Assembly (NCBI GenBank): GCA_002172915.1
Contig: NHBW01000008.1
Coordinates: 1-51,765 of the forward strand
Origin: Hyphomonas sp. TMED17
Lineage (GTDB): Bacteria; Pseudomonadota; Alphaproteobacteria; Caulobacterales; Hyphomonadaceae
Reading direction: 5' to 3'
Length of the DNA: 51,765 bases
The notes below the pieces were generated by a model. That model was given only the letters and a program-made list of their open reading frames with translations, was not told the origin of the DNA and searched no databases. The stretch's first letter is position 1; each line of letters opens with the position of its first letter. The position numbers and the translations under genes are program-made. Shown piece after piece: positions 28,201 through 37,756 of this stretch.

Positions 28201-30216
28201 ATGCGGCGCTACAGCTTGATACCTACCTTTCTGATATTTGGCCTAATTGGCTGTTCGGAGCTCACAACACCAGAAGAAGTTGTGGAACCGCCAGTTACTA
28301 TTCAATCCGACACAATGGTGATTTTGCCAGAACCGGGCCAGGCGACCGAAGCGACCAAACGCGTAAATTCAGACACCCGCGACCGACTTAATCTTCGTGA
28401 CCAGAGTGACATCGAAGACGCCCGCCGTGGCCTGATAGCATTCATTGAAGACGACACTATCGAGGCGGCTGACGGCTCTATTGTCTGGCAGGTTAACCAG
28501 TTCGACTTTATCAGTGGCGACGCTCCGGATTCGGTTAATCCTTCATTATGGCGCCAGTCAGAACTCGCCGCCCATCATGGCTTGTTCGAAGTTACCGAAG
28601 GATTGTATCAGGTTAGAGGCTATGACCTCGCAGTGATGTCAGTGATTGAAGGGGAAACGGGCTGGATTGTCGTTGACCCCTTAACCACGACGGAAACCGC
28701 GGCCGCGGCCTTGAAACTGGTAAATGATACGCTCGGATACCGCCCCGTCACGGCCATGATCTATACCCATTCCCACGCCGACCATTTTGGAGGCGCCCGC
28801 GGGATCATTTCCGAAACTGACATTGCAGCCCGTAATATTCCGGTTCTTGCGCCGGTTGGATTCTCCGAGAACGCCGTATCGGAAAACTTGATCGCCGGAA
28901 ATCATATGAGCCGGCGCGCGACATTGATGTTCGGCAACACTATTCCCAGATCGACAACCGCTCACATCGGGTCCGGACTTGGGCCCGGATTGCCGAATGG
29001 TACGATCAGCCTGCTGTTGCCAACCGAAGAAATTCTCGGCGACGGTAGCCCGCGACTGATCGACGGTGTGACGTTCGAATTCATCGATGCCGGCGGCACT
29101 GAAGCCCCGGCCGAGTTCATGTTCTATCTGCCTGACATGTCGGCTTTGTGTACCGCTGAAGTCGCAACCGCAACGTTTCACAATATTCTGACCCCGCGCG
29201 GCGCAAAAGTGCGTGACTCTTTAAAGTGGAGCGAAGCGATCGACAGAGTTCTGCAAGACTATGGCGATCGCAGCGATGTGGTGTTCGCATCGCATCACTG
29301 GCCGACTTGGGGTAGCGAGAATGTCCGGTCATTTCTACAGGGACAGCGCGATATTTACCGCTATGTTCACGATCAAACCCTGCGCCACGCCAATGCCGGC
29401 GCCGATATGACCCGCGCGGCCGAAGCGGTCGCGGAACCCGATGTTCAACTCAGCCAGTTTGATACGCGCGGCTATTACGGATCACTCAACCATAATTCGA
29501 AGGCCGTATATCAGTATTATTTCGGCTGGTGGGGCGGCAACCCTTCAGAGTATTATGCTTTACCGCAGACGGTAACGGCATCGCGATACGTTGATGCCAT
29601 CGGTGGCGCAGCCGCTGTTCTTGAACTGGCCCAAACCGCCTTTAGCACCGGTGATTACAGATGGTCGGCCGAGCTGCTAAACCATCTGGTCTTTGCCGAA
29701 CCCGACAATCAGGACGCAAGGAACTGGCTCGCTGCGAACTATGAACAAATCGGCTTCCAGTCAGAGAGTGGCGCCTGGCGGAGCTATTTCCTGACCGGTG
29801 CCGCCGAATTGCGACGCGGCTTGCTCGATATTGGCGACCCGGCAGTTGGTAATGCAGATTTCCTACGCGCCGTGCCGTCGCTGGACTTATTCAACGCAAT
29901 GGCGGCGCGCTTTAATCCAGACGCCATGACACGTGATCCCTTCGCGGTCGTGTTCAGATTTCCCGACACCCAGGAAGCCGTCACCGTACAAGTCGGAACC
30001 GCCGTCATGGTTCCGCGTAACGGGGCAATCGAAACGGCTAATGCCGATGTCACAATCGATCGCGGCCAGTTTGACCGGCTAATGCTCGGACAGGTACGTC
30101 CAATTACGCTGATCCTGTCAGGAGAGCTTAAAGTCCGCGGGGAACGCGCCGCCCTGTCGGATTTGTTCGACACTCTTGACCAACCCGAATTCTGGTTTCC
30201 GCTAGTGACCCCTTAA
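28201..30216 (+). CDS. Alkyl/aryl-sulfatase, metallo-beta-lactamase fold, lipoprotein
   Basis: The start at 28201 (rather than 23 codons earlier) gives ACGGAG six bases upstream and a lipoprotein signal ending LIGC (Cys about residue 18). The 671-residue product matches SdsA/YjcS-type linear alkylsulfatases: TH190SH192AD194H195 is the dinuclear zinc motif, TAEVATATFHNILTPRGAKVRDSLKW and ASHHWPTWG supply further ligands, then come the alpha-helical dimerisation domain (NHNSKAVYQYYFGWWGGNP) and a C-terminal SCP2-like domain that binds the alkyl chain. It would hydrolyse sulfate esters such as dodecyl sulfate outside the cytoplasm. A lipid anchor rather than a soluble periplasmic form is a point of note. 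Confidence 0.93.
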   Translation: MRRYSLIPTFLIFGLIGCSELTTPEEVVEPPVTIQSDTMVILPEPGQATEATKRVNSDTRDRLNLRDQSDIEDARRGLIAFIEDDTIEAADGSIVWQVNQFDFISGDAPDSVNPSLWRQSELAAHHGLFEVTEGLYQVRGYDLAVMSVIEGETGWIVVDPLTTTETAAAALKLVNDTLGYRPVTAMIYTHSHADHFGGARGIISETDIAARNIPVLAPVGFSENAVSENLIAGNHMSRRATLMFGNTIPRSTTAHIGSGLGPGLPNGTISLLLPTEEILGDGSPRLIDGVTFEFIDAGGTEAPAEFMFYLPDMSALCTAEVATATFHNILTPRGAKVRDSLKWSEAIDRVLQDYGDRSDVVFASHHWPTWGSENVRSFLQGQRDIYRYVHDQTLRHANAGADMTRAAEAVAEPDVQLSQFDTRGYYGSLNHNSKAVYQYYFGWWGGNPSEYYALPQTVTASRYVDAIGGAAAVLELAQTAFSTGDYRWSAELLNHLVFAEPDNQDARNWLAANYEQIGFQSESGAWRSYFLTGAAELRRGLLDIGDPAVGNADFLRAVPSLDLFNAMAARFNPDAMTRDPFAVVFRFPDTQEAVTVQVGTAVMVPRNGAIETANADVTIDRGQFDRLMLGQVRPITLILSGELKVRGERAALSDLFDTLDQPEFWFPLVTP

Positions 30217-30249
30217 CTCGGTTTGAGCGGGCGCGGCCTGTCTTTAGCA

Positions 30250-30350
30250 GACCTGTCACGCTGACCGGTCAGGTCCCGCAGCTTAAAGCCCGCATAAAAC
30301 GGTGATACTGGTCCGGTGCGGGCGTTTTGTACGCCTATAAGACACCGGAC
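30250..30350. repeat. Cluster of inverted repeats after the alkylsulfatase gene
   Basis: GACCTG (30250-30255)/CAGGTC (30270-30275) overlaps the perfect 12-base palindrome CTGACCGGTCAG (30261-30272). Then GTCCGGTG (30311-30318) pairs with CACCGGAC (30343-30350), enclosing GGCGT-TTTGT-ACGCC (30321-30335). These are all seen directly. They could be transcript 3' structures or a protein binding site; no family is recognised. Confidence 0.5.
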
Positions 30351-30404
30351 GGGGTCGGGCTTTCGTCCCGTTGATTATCTATTCGACACTAAAATAATCG
30401 CCCA

Positions 30405-30445
30405 TCAAAAAACCCGGCCAGACGATGCCTGACCGGGTTTTCTTC
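30405..30445. terminator. Bidirectional rho-independent terminator
   Basis: AACCCGGCCAG (30411-30421) pairs with CTGACCGGGTT (30429-30439), 11 positions with one mismatch and a seven-base loop, flanked by an A run on the left and TTTTCTTCTATTCTT on the right. It lies between the converging alkylsulfatase (plus) and sucB (minus) genes, so it should terminate both. Confidence 0.8.
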
Positions 30446-30486
30446 TATTCTTCAGCACGCCTTTGCAAAGACGGCACTGGATGTCT

Positions 30487-32004
30487 CTAAACCTCTAGCA
30501 ACAAGCGCTCTGGGGCTTCAAGCGCCTCTTTAACCCGCACAAGGAAGGTCACGGCCTCTTTCCCATCCACAATTCTATGATCGTATGACAATGCCAGATA
30601 CATCATCGGGCGGATTTTCACTTCGCCATTAATCGCAACTGGGCGTTGCTCGATCCGGTGCATGCCGAGCACGCCAGATTGGGGCGGGTTGAGAATAGGT
30701 GTGGACATCAAGGAGCCGTAAACCCCGCCATTTGAAATAGTGAAAGTACCACCCTGCATATCGGAGATACTCAAATTCCCATCGCGCGCCTTCTTGCCCA
30801 TCTCACCAATTTCACGCTCGACGCCGGCAATAGACAATTCATCGCAATCGCGGATCACCGGCACGACGAGCCCACGCTCTGTGCCAACTGCCACACCGAT
30901 ATCATAATGGTTTTTGTAGATGATATCATTGCCGTCGATCTCGGAATTCACGGCCGGGATCTCCTGCAATGCTGACACGACAGCTTTGGTGAAGAAGCCC
31001 ATAAAGCCCATCTTCACACCATGCTTTTCGAAGAATGAATTCTTATACTTTTTACGAAGCGCCATAACCGCAGTCATGTCCACATCATTGAATGTGGTCA
31101 GCATGGCCGCCGTTTCTTGCGCCGACTTTAGCCGTTTCGCAATGGTCTGGCGCAACCGTGTCATGGTCACGCGTTCTTCACGTGGACCTGTGTCTCTCGT
31201 CGGTATTGCTTTTGTCATTTTCGTTTTCTCTACAAAGGACAATGCGTCCGCTTTAGTTGTCCGACCGTCTCGGCCTGTTCCTGGAATCGACGAGGCCGGA
31301 ATGCCGGCCTCAGCGGCAATGCGACGAACCGACGGCACAACCGGCCAGTCACTTCCAACCGCCGGCGCCGGTGCTGCCGGAGCAGCGGCATTGGTCTGCG
31401 CCTGCGGCGCTTTGGCTGGCGCGGCCTTCGCCGGCGCCGCACTCGCAACAGCGCCTTCTGCAATTCGAGCAATAACCGCACCAGGAACAACCGCGTCACC
31501 TTCAGCAACAATCCATTCGGCGATCTGACCTGTTGCACTGGCCGGGACTTCGAGGGCGACTTTATCAGTCTCGATTTCGGCAATTGTCTCGTCGAGCGAA
31601 ATATTTTCTCCAACCTGTTTTGAAAAACTCGCAATCGTCCCCTCGGCGACACTCTCGCCCATGCTCGGAACAACGACATCGACGAGCTGTCCATTAGCCG
31701 AGGCAGCCGCTGTATCGGCCACCGGCTGTGCCGGCGGGGCTTGCGGACTTGCTTCGACCGCACTCTCTCCGCCTCCCGAAAGTTTGCCAAGTAATGCGCC
31801 GATGACGACATTATCGCCTTCCTGAGCGGTAATATCAGCTAACACGCCATCTTCAGCCGCCGATACTTCAACGGCCACTTTATCTGTTTCTAATTCGACC
31901 AGGACATCATCCTTGGTAACTTTCTCGCCAGGCTGCTTGAGCCAGCGACCAACAGTGGCTTCGGTGACGCTTTCGCCAAGGACTGGAACAGTGATTTCGA
32001 TCAT
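30487..32004 (-). CDS. sucB: 2-oxoglutarate dehydrogenase E2, dihydrolipoyllysine succinyltransferase, two lipoyl domains
   Basis: The 505-residue E2 begins with two successive lipoyl domains, each with the ETDKVAxEV swinging-arm site (Lys42 and Lys148). An Ala/Pro linker, the peripheral-subunit-binding domain (about 222-259, [13 protein letters not shown]) and the catalytic acyltransferase domain ending SYDH476RIVDG follow. It transfers succinyl groups to CoA. SucB most often has a single lipoyl domain, so the duplication is a feature of this lineage. It follows sucA after 30 bases. The E3 subunit gene (lpdA) is not adjacent. Confidence 0.96.
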   Translation of the reverse strand: MIEITVPVLGESVTEATVGRWLKQPGEKVTKDDVLVELETDKVAVEVSAAEDGVLADITAQEGDNVVIGALLGKLSGGGESAVEASPQAPPAQPVADTAAASANGQLVDVVVPSMGESVAEGTIASFSKQVGENISLDETIAEIETDKVALEVPASATGQIAEWIVAEGDAVVPGAVIARIAEGAVASAAPAKAAPAKAPQAQTNAAAPAAPAPAVGSDWPVVPSVRRIAAEAGIPASSIPGTGRDGRTTKADALSFVEKTKMTKAIPTRDTGPREERVTMTRLRQTIAKRLKSAQETAAMLTTFNDVDMTAVMALRKKYKNSFFEKHGVKMGFMGFFTKAVVSALQEIPAVNSEIDGNDIIYKNHYDIGVAVGTERGLVVPVIRDCDELSIAGVEREIGEMGKKARDGNLSISDMQGGTFTISNGGVYGSLMSTPILNPPQSGVLGMHRIEQRPVAINGEVKIRPMMYLALSYDHRIVDGKEAVTFLVRVKEALEAPERLLLEV

Positions 32005-32034
32005 AAAGTATCTCTGATTAACTGAAATTATTGT

Positions 32035-35000
32035 TTACTGGCCATGCACAAGCACATCGTCGACCGGGTCAGCACTCAAGGCAACTGCGAGAAAGGCATT
32101 TTTCTCGCGATTATGGGTTTCGAGCAATCCGGTTGCAGTCGCCGCAGAAGGTGGCCGGCCGCAATATTTCGGCCTGCTATTCTCAACGCCGACCGTGCTG
32201 GCAACCCATTCGATTTCATCGCGGATGAATGTCCAGCCGCCCATATTTCGCGGCTCTTCCTGACACCAGACCAGCTCGGCGCCCGTAAAGCGCTTTAGTT
32301 CCTGCATCATCGCCTTGCGCGGAACCGGATATAATTGCTCGATCCGCAGCAGGTAAATATCATCGATACCGGCAGCCTCGCGTGCTTCGAACAAGTCATA
32401 ATAGACTTTACCTGAACACAAAATGACCCGTCTAATCTTATTATCGGCAACCAGCTTGACCTCGCCGCCGCGACCCGGGGTTTCCGCGTCATCCCAAAGC
32501 ACACGATGGAATGATGACTTTGTGTTCAAGTCATCCAGCGTGCTTACAGCGAGCTTGTGTCGCAATAATGATTTCGGCGTCATAATGATCAGAGGCTTGC
32601 GAAAATCGCGGTGGATCTGACGTCTGAGTGCATGGAAGTAGTTCGACGGGGTCGTCAAATTACAAACTTGCATATTATCTTCTGCGCACATTTGCAGGAA
32701 ACGCTCCAGGCGTGCCGACGAATGCTCCGGCCCTTGCCCTTCATAGCCGTGAGGCAAGAGACAAACCAGGCCGCTCATTCGCAACCATTTACGCTCGGCC
32801 GAAGATATGAACTGGTCGAAGAACACTTGCGCGCCATTGGCAAAATCGCCGAACTGGGCCTCCCACAAAGTGAGCGTATTCGGATTGGCAAGCGAATAAC
32901 CATACTCATATCCGAGTACCGCTTCCTCTGACAGCAGGGAATCGATGACTTCGTAATGCGCCTGGGTATCGCTCAAATAATTTAGCGGCGTATGGCGCTC
33001 GCCTGTCGCCTGATCGACCATATGACTGTGTCGTTGCGAGAACGTACCCCGCCCTGAATCCTGCCCTGACAGTCTGATCGGAAAGCCATCATCAAGTAAT
33101 GTCGCGAAAGCCAGATGTTCGGCTGTCGCCCAGTCGACGCCCTCACCGGAAGTAATCGCATTAAGACGCCCTGAAATGACCCGCTGCAACGTCCGGTGGA
33201 CTTTCACATGCTCGGGAACTTCAGTGATTTTTTGCCCAAACGCCTTCAAGCGCGACATTGATACGCCGGTCCTTCCACGACGATCATTATCCGGCGGCAG
33301 GCCAAGTCCAGACCACTCGCCTTCTAGCCAGTCGGCCTTATTGGTTTCGGCCGCCTTGCCTTGCTCGAAAGCTTTTTCCAGAAACGCTTCGAAAGACTTA
33401 ATCTGCTGGTTAACCTCGTCTGCAGTCACCAAACCTTCTGAAACCAGCCGGTTGGCGTAAATCTCTCTGGTCGAAGCATGCCCTTTAATCCGGTCATACA
33501 TGACCGGCTGCGTGAACATCGGCTCATCACCTTCATTATGACCGAAACGCCGGTAACAGAACATGTCGATGACAACATCCTTACCGAATTTCTGACGATA
33601 TTCAGTCGCGACTTTGGCAGCATATGTCACCGCCTCGGGGTCATCACCATTCACGTGAAAAATCGGCGCCTGCACCATTAGCGCAACATCAGATGGGTAC
33701 GGCGATGACCGCGAATACATCGGACTGGTCGTAAAACCGATCTGGTTATTCACGATAAAATGAATAGTTCCGCCTGTCCGGTAGCCTTGCAGGCCTGACA
33801 GAGCAAAACACTCCGATACAACGCCCTGGCCGGCAAAAGCCGCATCACCATGCAACAATAATGGCATTTTCTTGGAGCGGTCGAGCTCGCCGGTCGCAAT
33901 CGCTTCCATCGCCTGTTTTGCACGGGTTCGTCCGAGAACAACCGGGTCAACTGCTTCCAGGTGAGACGGGTTGGCATTCATGGTCAAATGGACATGATTG
34001 CCATCAAAGGTCCGGTCTGATGACGTTCCGAGGTGATATTTAACATCCCCCGATCCGAAATTATCAGCGCCCTGTGTCGAGCCGCCCATGAACTCATGGA
34101 AAATTTTATGATAGGGTTTGCCCATCACGGCTGCCAGCATATTCAACCGCCCGCGGTGTGACATACCGATGACGATTTCATTTACGCCGAGCGCACCACC
34201 ACGCTTGATGATTTGTTCCAGCGCCGGCACAGCCGCCTCGCCACCATCAAGCCCAAACCGCTTAGTGCCCGGATATCGCTTGTGAAGAAACCGCTCAAAT
34301 GTTTCAGCCTCGACGAGCTTGGTAAGGATGGCCTTTTTCCCTTCCGGCGTGAAGGCTACCCCTTTATCAGGACCTTCCATCCGCTCCTGCAACCAGGATT
34401 TTTCGACCGGATCGGAAATATGCTGAAATTCGATCCCAAGTGTCGAACAATAGGTCCGCCGCAAAATATCGACAATCACTCGAATAGTAGCCCGGTCGAG
34501 ACCAAGCACGCCGTCGATAAAGATCTCGCGGTCAAGATCATCCGGACCGAAGCCATAACTGGCTGGCTTAAGCTCGGGCTGATCCGAGCTCGATTCGATA
34601 CCGAGCGGGTCCAGTTGGGCATGCAAATGTCCCCGCACGCGATAGGCCCGGATCATCATCAGGGCACGAACGGAATCAGTTACTTCACGGGTAATGATAT
34701 CATCCGGCGCCGCCGGACTTTCCTGTCTTAACTTTTTCTCGATTTTTGGCTCGAGCAAGGACCAGTTGCCGTCAAACACAGCAAGGTCTTCAGGACTGGT
34801 CGGGCGGGGCCAGGATTTGCGCTTCCAGCTTGCGCCGGACGTATTTGCAGCTGTTTCAGGGCCGCCATCACCCATTTGTTCGAAGAAAGACCGCCAGCTA
34901 TCGGGAACCGAATTCGGGTCCTCGGCATAAGCGGCGAGCATCTGTTCTATCCAGACAGCGTTGGCGCCATAAAGAAAATCGGCATTCATTTCAGGTCCCG

Positions 35001-35043
35001 CAGAACTCGAAACATTCTCAGGCAAGACACCGTCTTCTGCCAT
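32035..35043 (-). CDS. sucA: 2-oxoglutarate dehydrogenase E1
   Basis: The 1002-residue thiamine-diphosphate enzyme decarboxylates 2-oxoglutarate and passes the succinyl group to SucB. The N-terminal E2-binding segment (FLYGANAVWIEQMLAAYAEDPNSV) is present, and IGMSHRGRLNMLAAVMGK and LLHGDAAFAGQGVVSE give the cofactor and Mg2+ binding sites. GGAAGGA lies seven bases before the ATG. A strong stem-loop separates it from sucD. Confidence 0.97.
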   Translation of the reverse strand: MAEDGVLPENVSSSAGPEMNADFLYGANAVWIEQMLAAYAEDPNSVPDSWRSFFEQMGDGGPETAANTSGASWKRKSWPRPTSPEDLAVFDGNWSLLEPKIEKKLRQESPAAPDDIITREVTDSVRALMMIRAYRVRGHLHAQLDPLGIESSSDQPELKPASYGFGPDDLDREIFIDGVLGLDRATIRVIVDILRRTYCSTLGIEFQHISDPVEKSWLQERMEGPDKGVAFTPEGKKAILTKLVEAETFERFLHKRYPGTKRFGLDGGEAAVPALEQIIKRGGALGVNEIVIGMSHRGRLNMLAAVMGKPYHKIFHEFMGGSTQGADNFGSGDVKYHLGTSSDRTFDGNHVHLTMNANPSHLEAVDPVVLGRTRAKQAMEAIATGELDRSKKMPLLLHGDAAFAGQGVVSECFALSGLQGYRTGGTIHFIVNNQIGFTTSPMYSRSSPYPSDVALMVQAPIFHVNGDDPEAVTYAAKVATEYRQKFGKDVVIDMFCYRRFGHNEGDEPMFTQPVMYDRIKGHASTREIYANRLVSEGLVTADEVNQQIKSFEAFLEKAFEQGKAAETNKADWLEGEWSGLGLPPDNDRRGRTGVSMSRLKAFGQKITEVPEHVKVHRTLQRVISGRLNAITSGEGVDWATAEHLAFATLLDDGFPIRLSGQDSGRGTFSQRHSHMVDQATGERHTPLNYLSDTQAHYEVIDSLLSEEAVLGYEYGYSLANPNTLTLWEAQFGDFANGAQVFFDQFISSAERKWLRMSGLVCLLPHGYEGQGPEHSSARLERFLQMCAEDNMQVCNLTTPSNYFHALRRQIHRDFRKPLIIMTPKSLLRHKLAVSTLDDLNTKSSFHRVLWDDAETPGRGGEVKLVADNKIRRVILCSGKVYYDLFEAREAAGIDDIYLLRIEQLYPVPRKAMMQELKRFTGAELVWCQEEPRNMGGWTFIRDEIEWVASTVGVENSRPKYCGRPPSAATATGLLETHNREKNAFLAVALSADPVDDVLVHGQ

Positions 35044-35082
35044 TTATCAGTCCTTCCAGAGCTAACAGCTACCATGAGTCGA

Positions 35083-35109
35083 TTGTGGACCCATCAATTG
35101 GGTCCACAA
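35083..35109 (-). repeat. Intercistronic stem-loop between sucD and sucA
   Basis: TTGTGGACCC (35083-35092) and GGGTCCACAA (35100-35109) form a perfect ten-base inverted repeat around a seven-base loop. There is no T tract on the minus strand after it. It may limit read-through, protect sucCD mRNA ends or mark a processing site; role not established. Confidence 0.6.
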
Positions 35110-35125
35110 TAATATAGTTATGGAC

Positions 35126-36028
35126 CTAGCTTTTAAGAAGCTCAATCATTGTTGTCCCTAAACGTGCCGGACTTGGTGAAACCCGTATACCAGCGGCCTC
35201 CATTGCCGCGATTTTGGACTCTGCATCGCCTTGACCGCCCGAAACAATAGCACCGGCATGACCCATGGTGCGACCTTTCGGTGCTGTCCGGCCGGCAATA
35301 AAGCCGACCATTGGCTTCGACCGGCCTTTTTTCGCTTCGTCCATAAGGAACTGAGCCGCCTCTTCTTCCGCAGACCCGCCGATTTCACCAATCATGATGA
35401 TCTGCTCGGTTGCGTCGTCCGCCAGGAGCATTTCCAGCATGTCGATAAATTCGGTCCCTTTGACAGGATCGCCACCAATGCCTACCGCTGTGGTCTGCCC
35501 AAGACCGACTGCACTGGTCTGGAAAACGGCTTCATAAGTCAACGTTCCCGAGCGTGACACCACGCCGACGCTACCTTTTTTGAAAATCTTACCTGGCATA
35601 ATACCGATTTTGCAGGCCTCTGGGGTCAGCACGCCCGGGCAATTAGGACCGATCAAACGCGATGACGATTTGTCCAGCTTGGCCTTCACACGCACCATAT
35701 CCAGCACCGGAACGCCTTCGGTAATGCACACAATCAGCGGGTAGCCGGCATCGATTGCTTCTTCGATTGCAGCTGCTGCACCAGCCGGCGGCACATAAAT
35801 CACTGAAGCATCGGCACCCGTCGCCGAGCGCGCTTCGGCCGCATCGGCAAAAATCGGCAACTGCATGCCATTATCTGCCGTCCAATTTGTTCCGGCCTTT
35901 TTCGGATGCGTTCCGGCAACCATTTTGGTGCCGTAATATTCGAGCGCCTGATTGGTGTGGAAAGACCCGGTTTTTCCGGTCAGCCCTTGCACGACAACTT
36001 TAGTTTTTTCATCAATCAATATCGACAT
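35126..36028 (-). CDS. sucD: Succinyl-CoA synthetase alpha subunit
   Basis: The 300-residue subunit binds CoA through the Rossmann segment [33 protein letters not shown] near the N-terminus and carries the phosphorylated histidine in [18 protein letters not shown] (about residue 255). With SucC it makes ATP or GTP from succinyl-CoA in the TCA cycle. It starts three bases after sucC. Confidence 0.97.
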   Translation of the reverse strand: MSILIDEKTKVVVQGLTGKTGSFHTNQALEYYGTKMVAGTHPKKAGTNWTADNGMQLPIFADAAEARSATGADASVIYVPPAGAAAAIEEAIDAGYPLIVCITEGVPVLDMVRVKAKLDKSSSRLIGPNCPGVLTPEACKIGIMPGKIFKKGSVGVVSRSGTLTYEAVFQTSAVGLGQTTAVGIGGDPVKGTEFIDMLEMLLADDATEQIIMIGEIGGSAEEEAAQFLMDEAKKGRSKPMVGFIAGRTAPKGRTMGHAGAIVSGGQGDAESKIAAMEAAGIRVSPSPARLGTTMIELLKS

Positions 36029-36031
36029 CGG

Positions 36032-37222
36032 TTAGGCGCCTTTCACTGCAGCGACAATTTTTTGAGCGGCGTCATCAAGATCATCCGCCGGGATGACATT
36101 GAGTCCGGAATTCGCGATAATCGATTTACCTTGCTCAACATTTGTCCCTTCGAGACGAACCACTAATGGGACGCTGAGATTGGTCTCTTTGACCGCCTGG
36201 ATAACACCTTCGGCGATCACATCGCACTTCATAATGCCACCAAATATATTCACCAGAATGCCTTTGACATTCGGGTCCTTCATTATGATTTTGAAGGCAG
36301 CTGCGACTTTTGCAGCATCGGCGCCGCCGCCGACATCACAGAAATTAGCTGGCTCTTCACCATATAATTTAATGATGTCCATGGTCGCCATGGCCAGACC
36401 AGCGCCGTTGACCATGCAACCGATCGTGCCATCAAGCGCGATATAGGCCAGATCCCATTCGGACGCTTCGATTTCTTTCTCGTCTTCTTCAGTTGTGTCC
36501 CGCAACTCCATAATGTCGGGGTGGCGGAAGACTGCATTGCCGTCGAACGATACTTTCGCGTCGAGCACCCGCAAATGGCCATCATCCATGACGATCAACG
36601 GGTTGATCTCGAGCATCGACATATCTTTTTCGGTGAAGGCTTTATATAAGGTCGGAAACAGCTCCATGCCATCTTCACGGGCGACACCCTCAAGCTTCAG
36701 CGCATCGCATAGCTTGCCGGCTGCCTCTACATCAACGCCGCCAGAAACAGGTAATGTCAGGATTTTTTCCGGGGTTGAATGGGCGACTTCCTCGATATCC
36801 ATGCCACCTTCGGTCGACGCAACAAAAGCAATCTGCCCGCTGGCCCGGTCCACCAGCATGGAGAGATAAAGTTCACGCTCAATATCGGCACCGTCTTCGA
36901 TATAAAGCCGGTTAACCTGCTTGCCATCGGCAGATGTCTGAGCCGTGACAAGATGATGACCCAGCATTGCCTCGGCGTGGGACCGGACTTCTTCCTTTGA
37001 GAAGGCCAGCCGGACGCCGCCCTTTTCGCCAGCATCTGATTCCACAAATTTCCCTTTTCCGCGCCCTCCGGCGTGGATTTGTGATTTCACCACCCAGAGC
37101 GGGCCTGGCAATGTTTCCAGAGCATTATCAATGTCATCTAGTGTCAAAACCGGGACACCATCGGCGACCGGAGCGCCGTACGATTTGAGAACCGCCTTGG
37201 CCTGATATTCGTGAATGTTCAT
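36032..37222 (-). CDS. sucC: Succinyl-CoA synthetase beta subunit
   Basis: The 396-residue ATP-grasp subunit begins [19 protein letters not shown]. It shows the nucleotide-binding [14 protein letters not shown] segment, metal-binding EINPLIV, and the C-terminal CoA-ligase part with [13 protein letters not shown] and [19 protein letters not shown]. It is first in the sucC-sucD-sucA-sucB operon. The mdh gene often found upstream in alphaproteobacteria is absent; a 534-base gap lies there instead. Confidence 0.97.
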   Translation of the reverse strand: MNIHEYQAKAVLKSYGAPVADGVPVLTLDDIDNALETLPGPLWVVKSQIHAGGRGKGKFVESDAGEKGGVRLAFSKEEVRSHAEAMLGHHLVTAQTSADGKQVNRLYIEDGADIERELYLSMLVDRASGQIAFVASTEGGMDIEEVAHSTPEKILTLPVSGGVDVEAAGKLCDALKLEGVAREDGMELFPTLYKAFTEKDMSMLEINPLIVMDDGHLRVLDAKVSFDGNAVFRHPDIMELRDTTEEDEKEIEASEWDLAYIALDGTIGCMVNGAGLAMATMDIIKLYGEEPANFCDVGGGADAAKVAAAFKIIMKDPNVKGILVNIFGGIMKCDVIAEGVIQAVKETNLSVPLVVRLEGTNVEQGKSIIANSGLNVIPADDLDDAAQKIVAAVKGA

Positions 37223-37282
37223 TTGACTGGGCCTTTTTTAACATGGTCGCCGCGCGATTTCGTGCAGGCGAAGACGCGGCCG

Positions 37283-37310
37283 CTTATACCATTGCGCCTC
37301 AACCTGACAA
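37283..37310 (-). promoter_or_regulatory. Probable sucCDAB promoter
   Basis: TTGTCA (37310-37305) and TATAAG (37288-37283) are separated by 16 bases, 60 bases upstream of the sucC start. Both boxes are good matches to the housekeeping consensus. Confidence 0.5.
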
Positions 37311-37756
37311 GCGCCCTGTTACCTTAATACGACGACTTAAATAAAGCGGACAATCATTAAACCGGATGCACGCAATCTCCCCGACAATATAATGAATGGC
37401 GCTTTCGTGTATGCCAGAACTACCTTGTCATATCATTGCCGGATTGTACGGCTTTCAAGCTGGGTCAATGGGAGCCCAACTGATATCAGCTTCCCGGATC
37501 ATGAATCAAAACGATAAAAGGTCGCAGCAGGCTGGCGCATAAAAGCCATCTCTGCCGGCTGCTAAACAAGCGGGATAGAATCGCCTCCATAAGCCTCGGA
37601 TCCGTTTACCCGGAAGTGGTGACTTTAGCGTGCGAATAAGGCCCACGCTTATTCCGCCTAACAGGCTCGTTCACTTGCCGGTCCTCTTTTAGAGCCAACG
37701 TCTGCAAACAATAAGATTTTATTTGGATATAAAACAGCACAAGCCTGAAAGCCCGA
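37311..37756. other. Gene-free gap upstream of the suc operon
   Basis: This stretch, together with the suc promoter region, makes the longest gap in the window (37223-37756). I find no credible coding frame and no tRNA. Two stem-loops are visible: GCAGC...GCTGC with internal GGC/GCC pairing (37524-37562), and GAATAAG (37634-37640) with CTTATTC (37648-37654). The second lies about 100 bases beyond the PhoD-like stop but lacks a T tract. A small RNA is possible but unsupported. Confidence 0.4.

Noticed and set aside
31230-31811. 193-codon Arg/Pro-rich frame within sucB
   Set aside because: It is the shifted reading of the Ala/Pro linker of SucB; the extreme Arg-Arg runs are an artefact of GC-rich linker codons.
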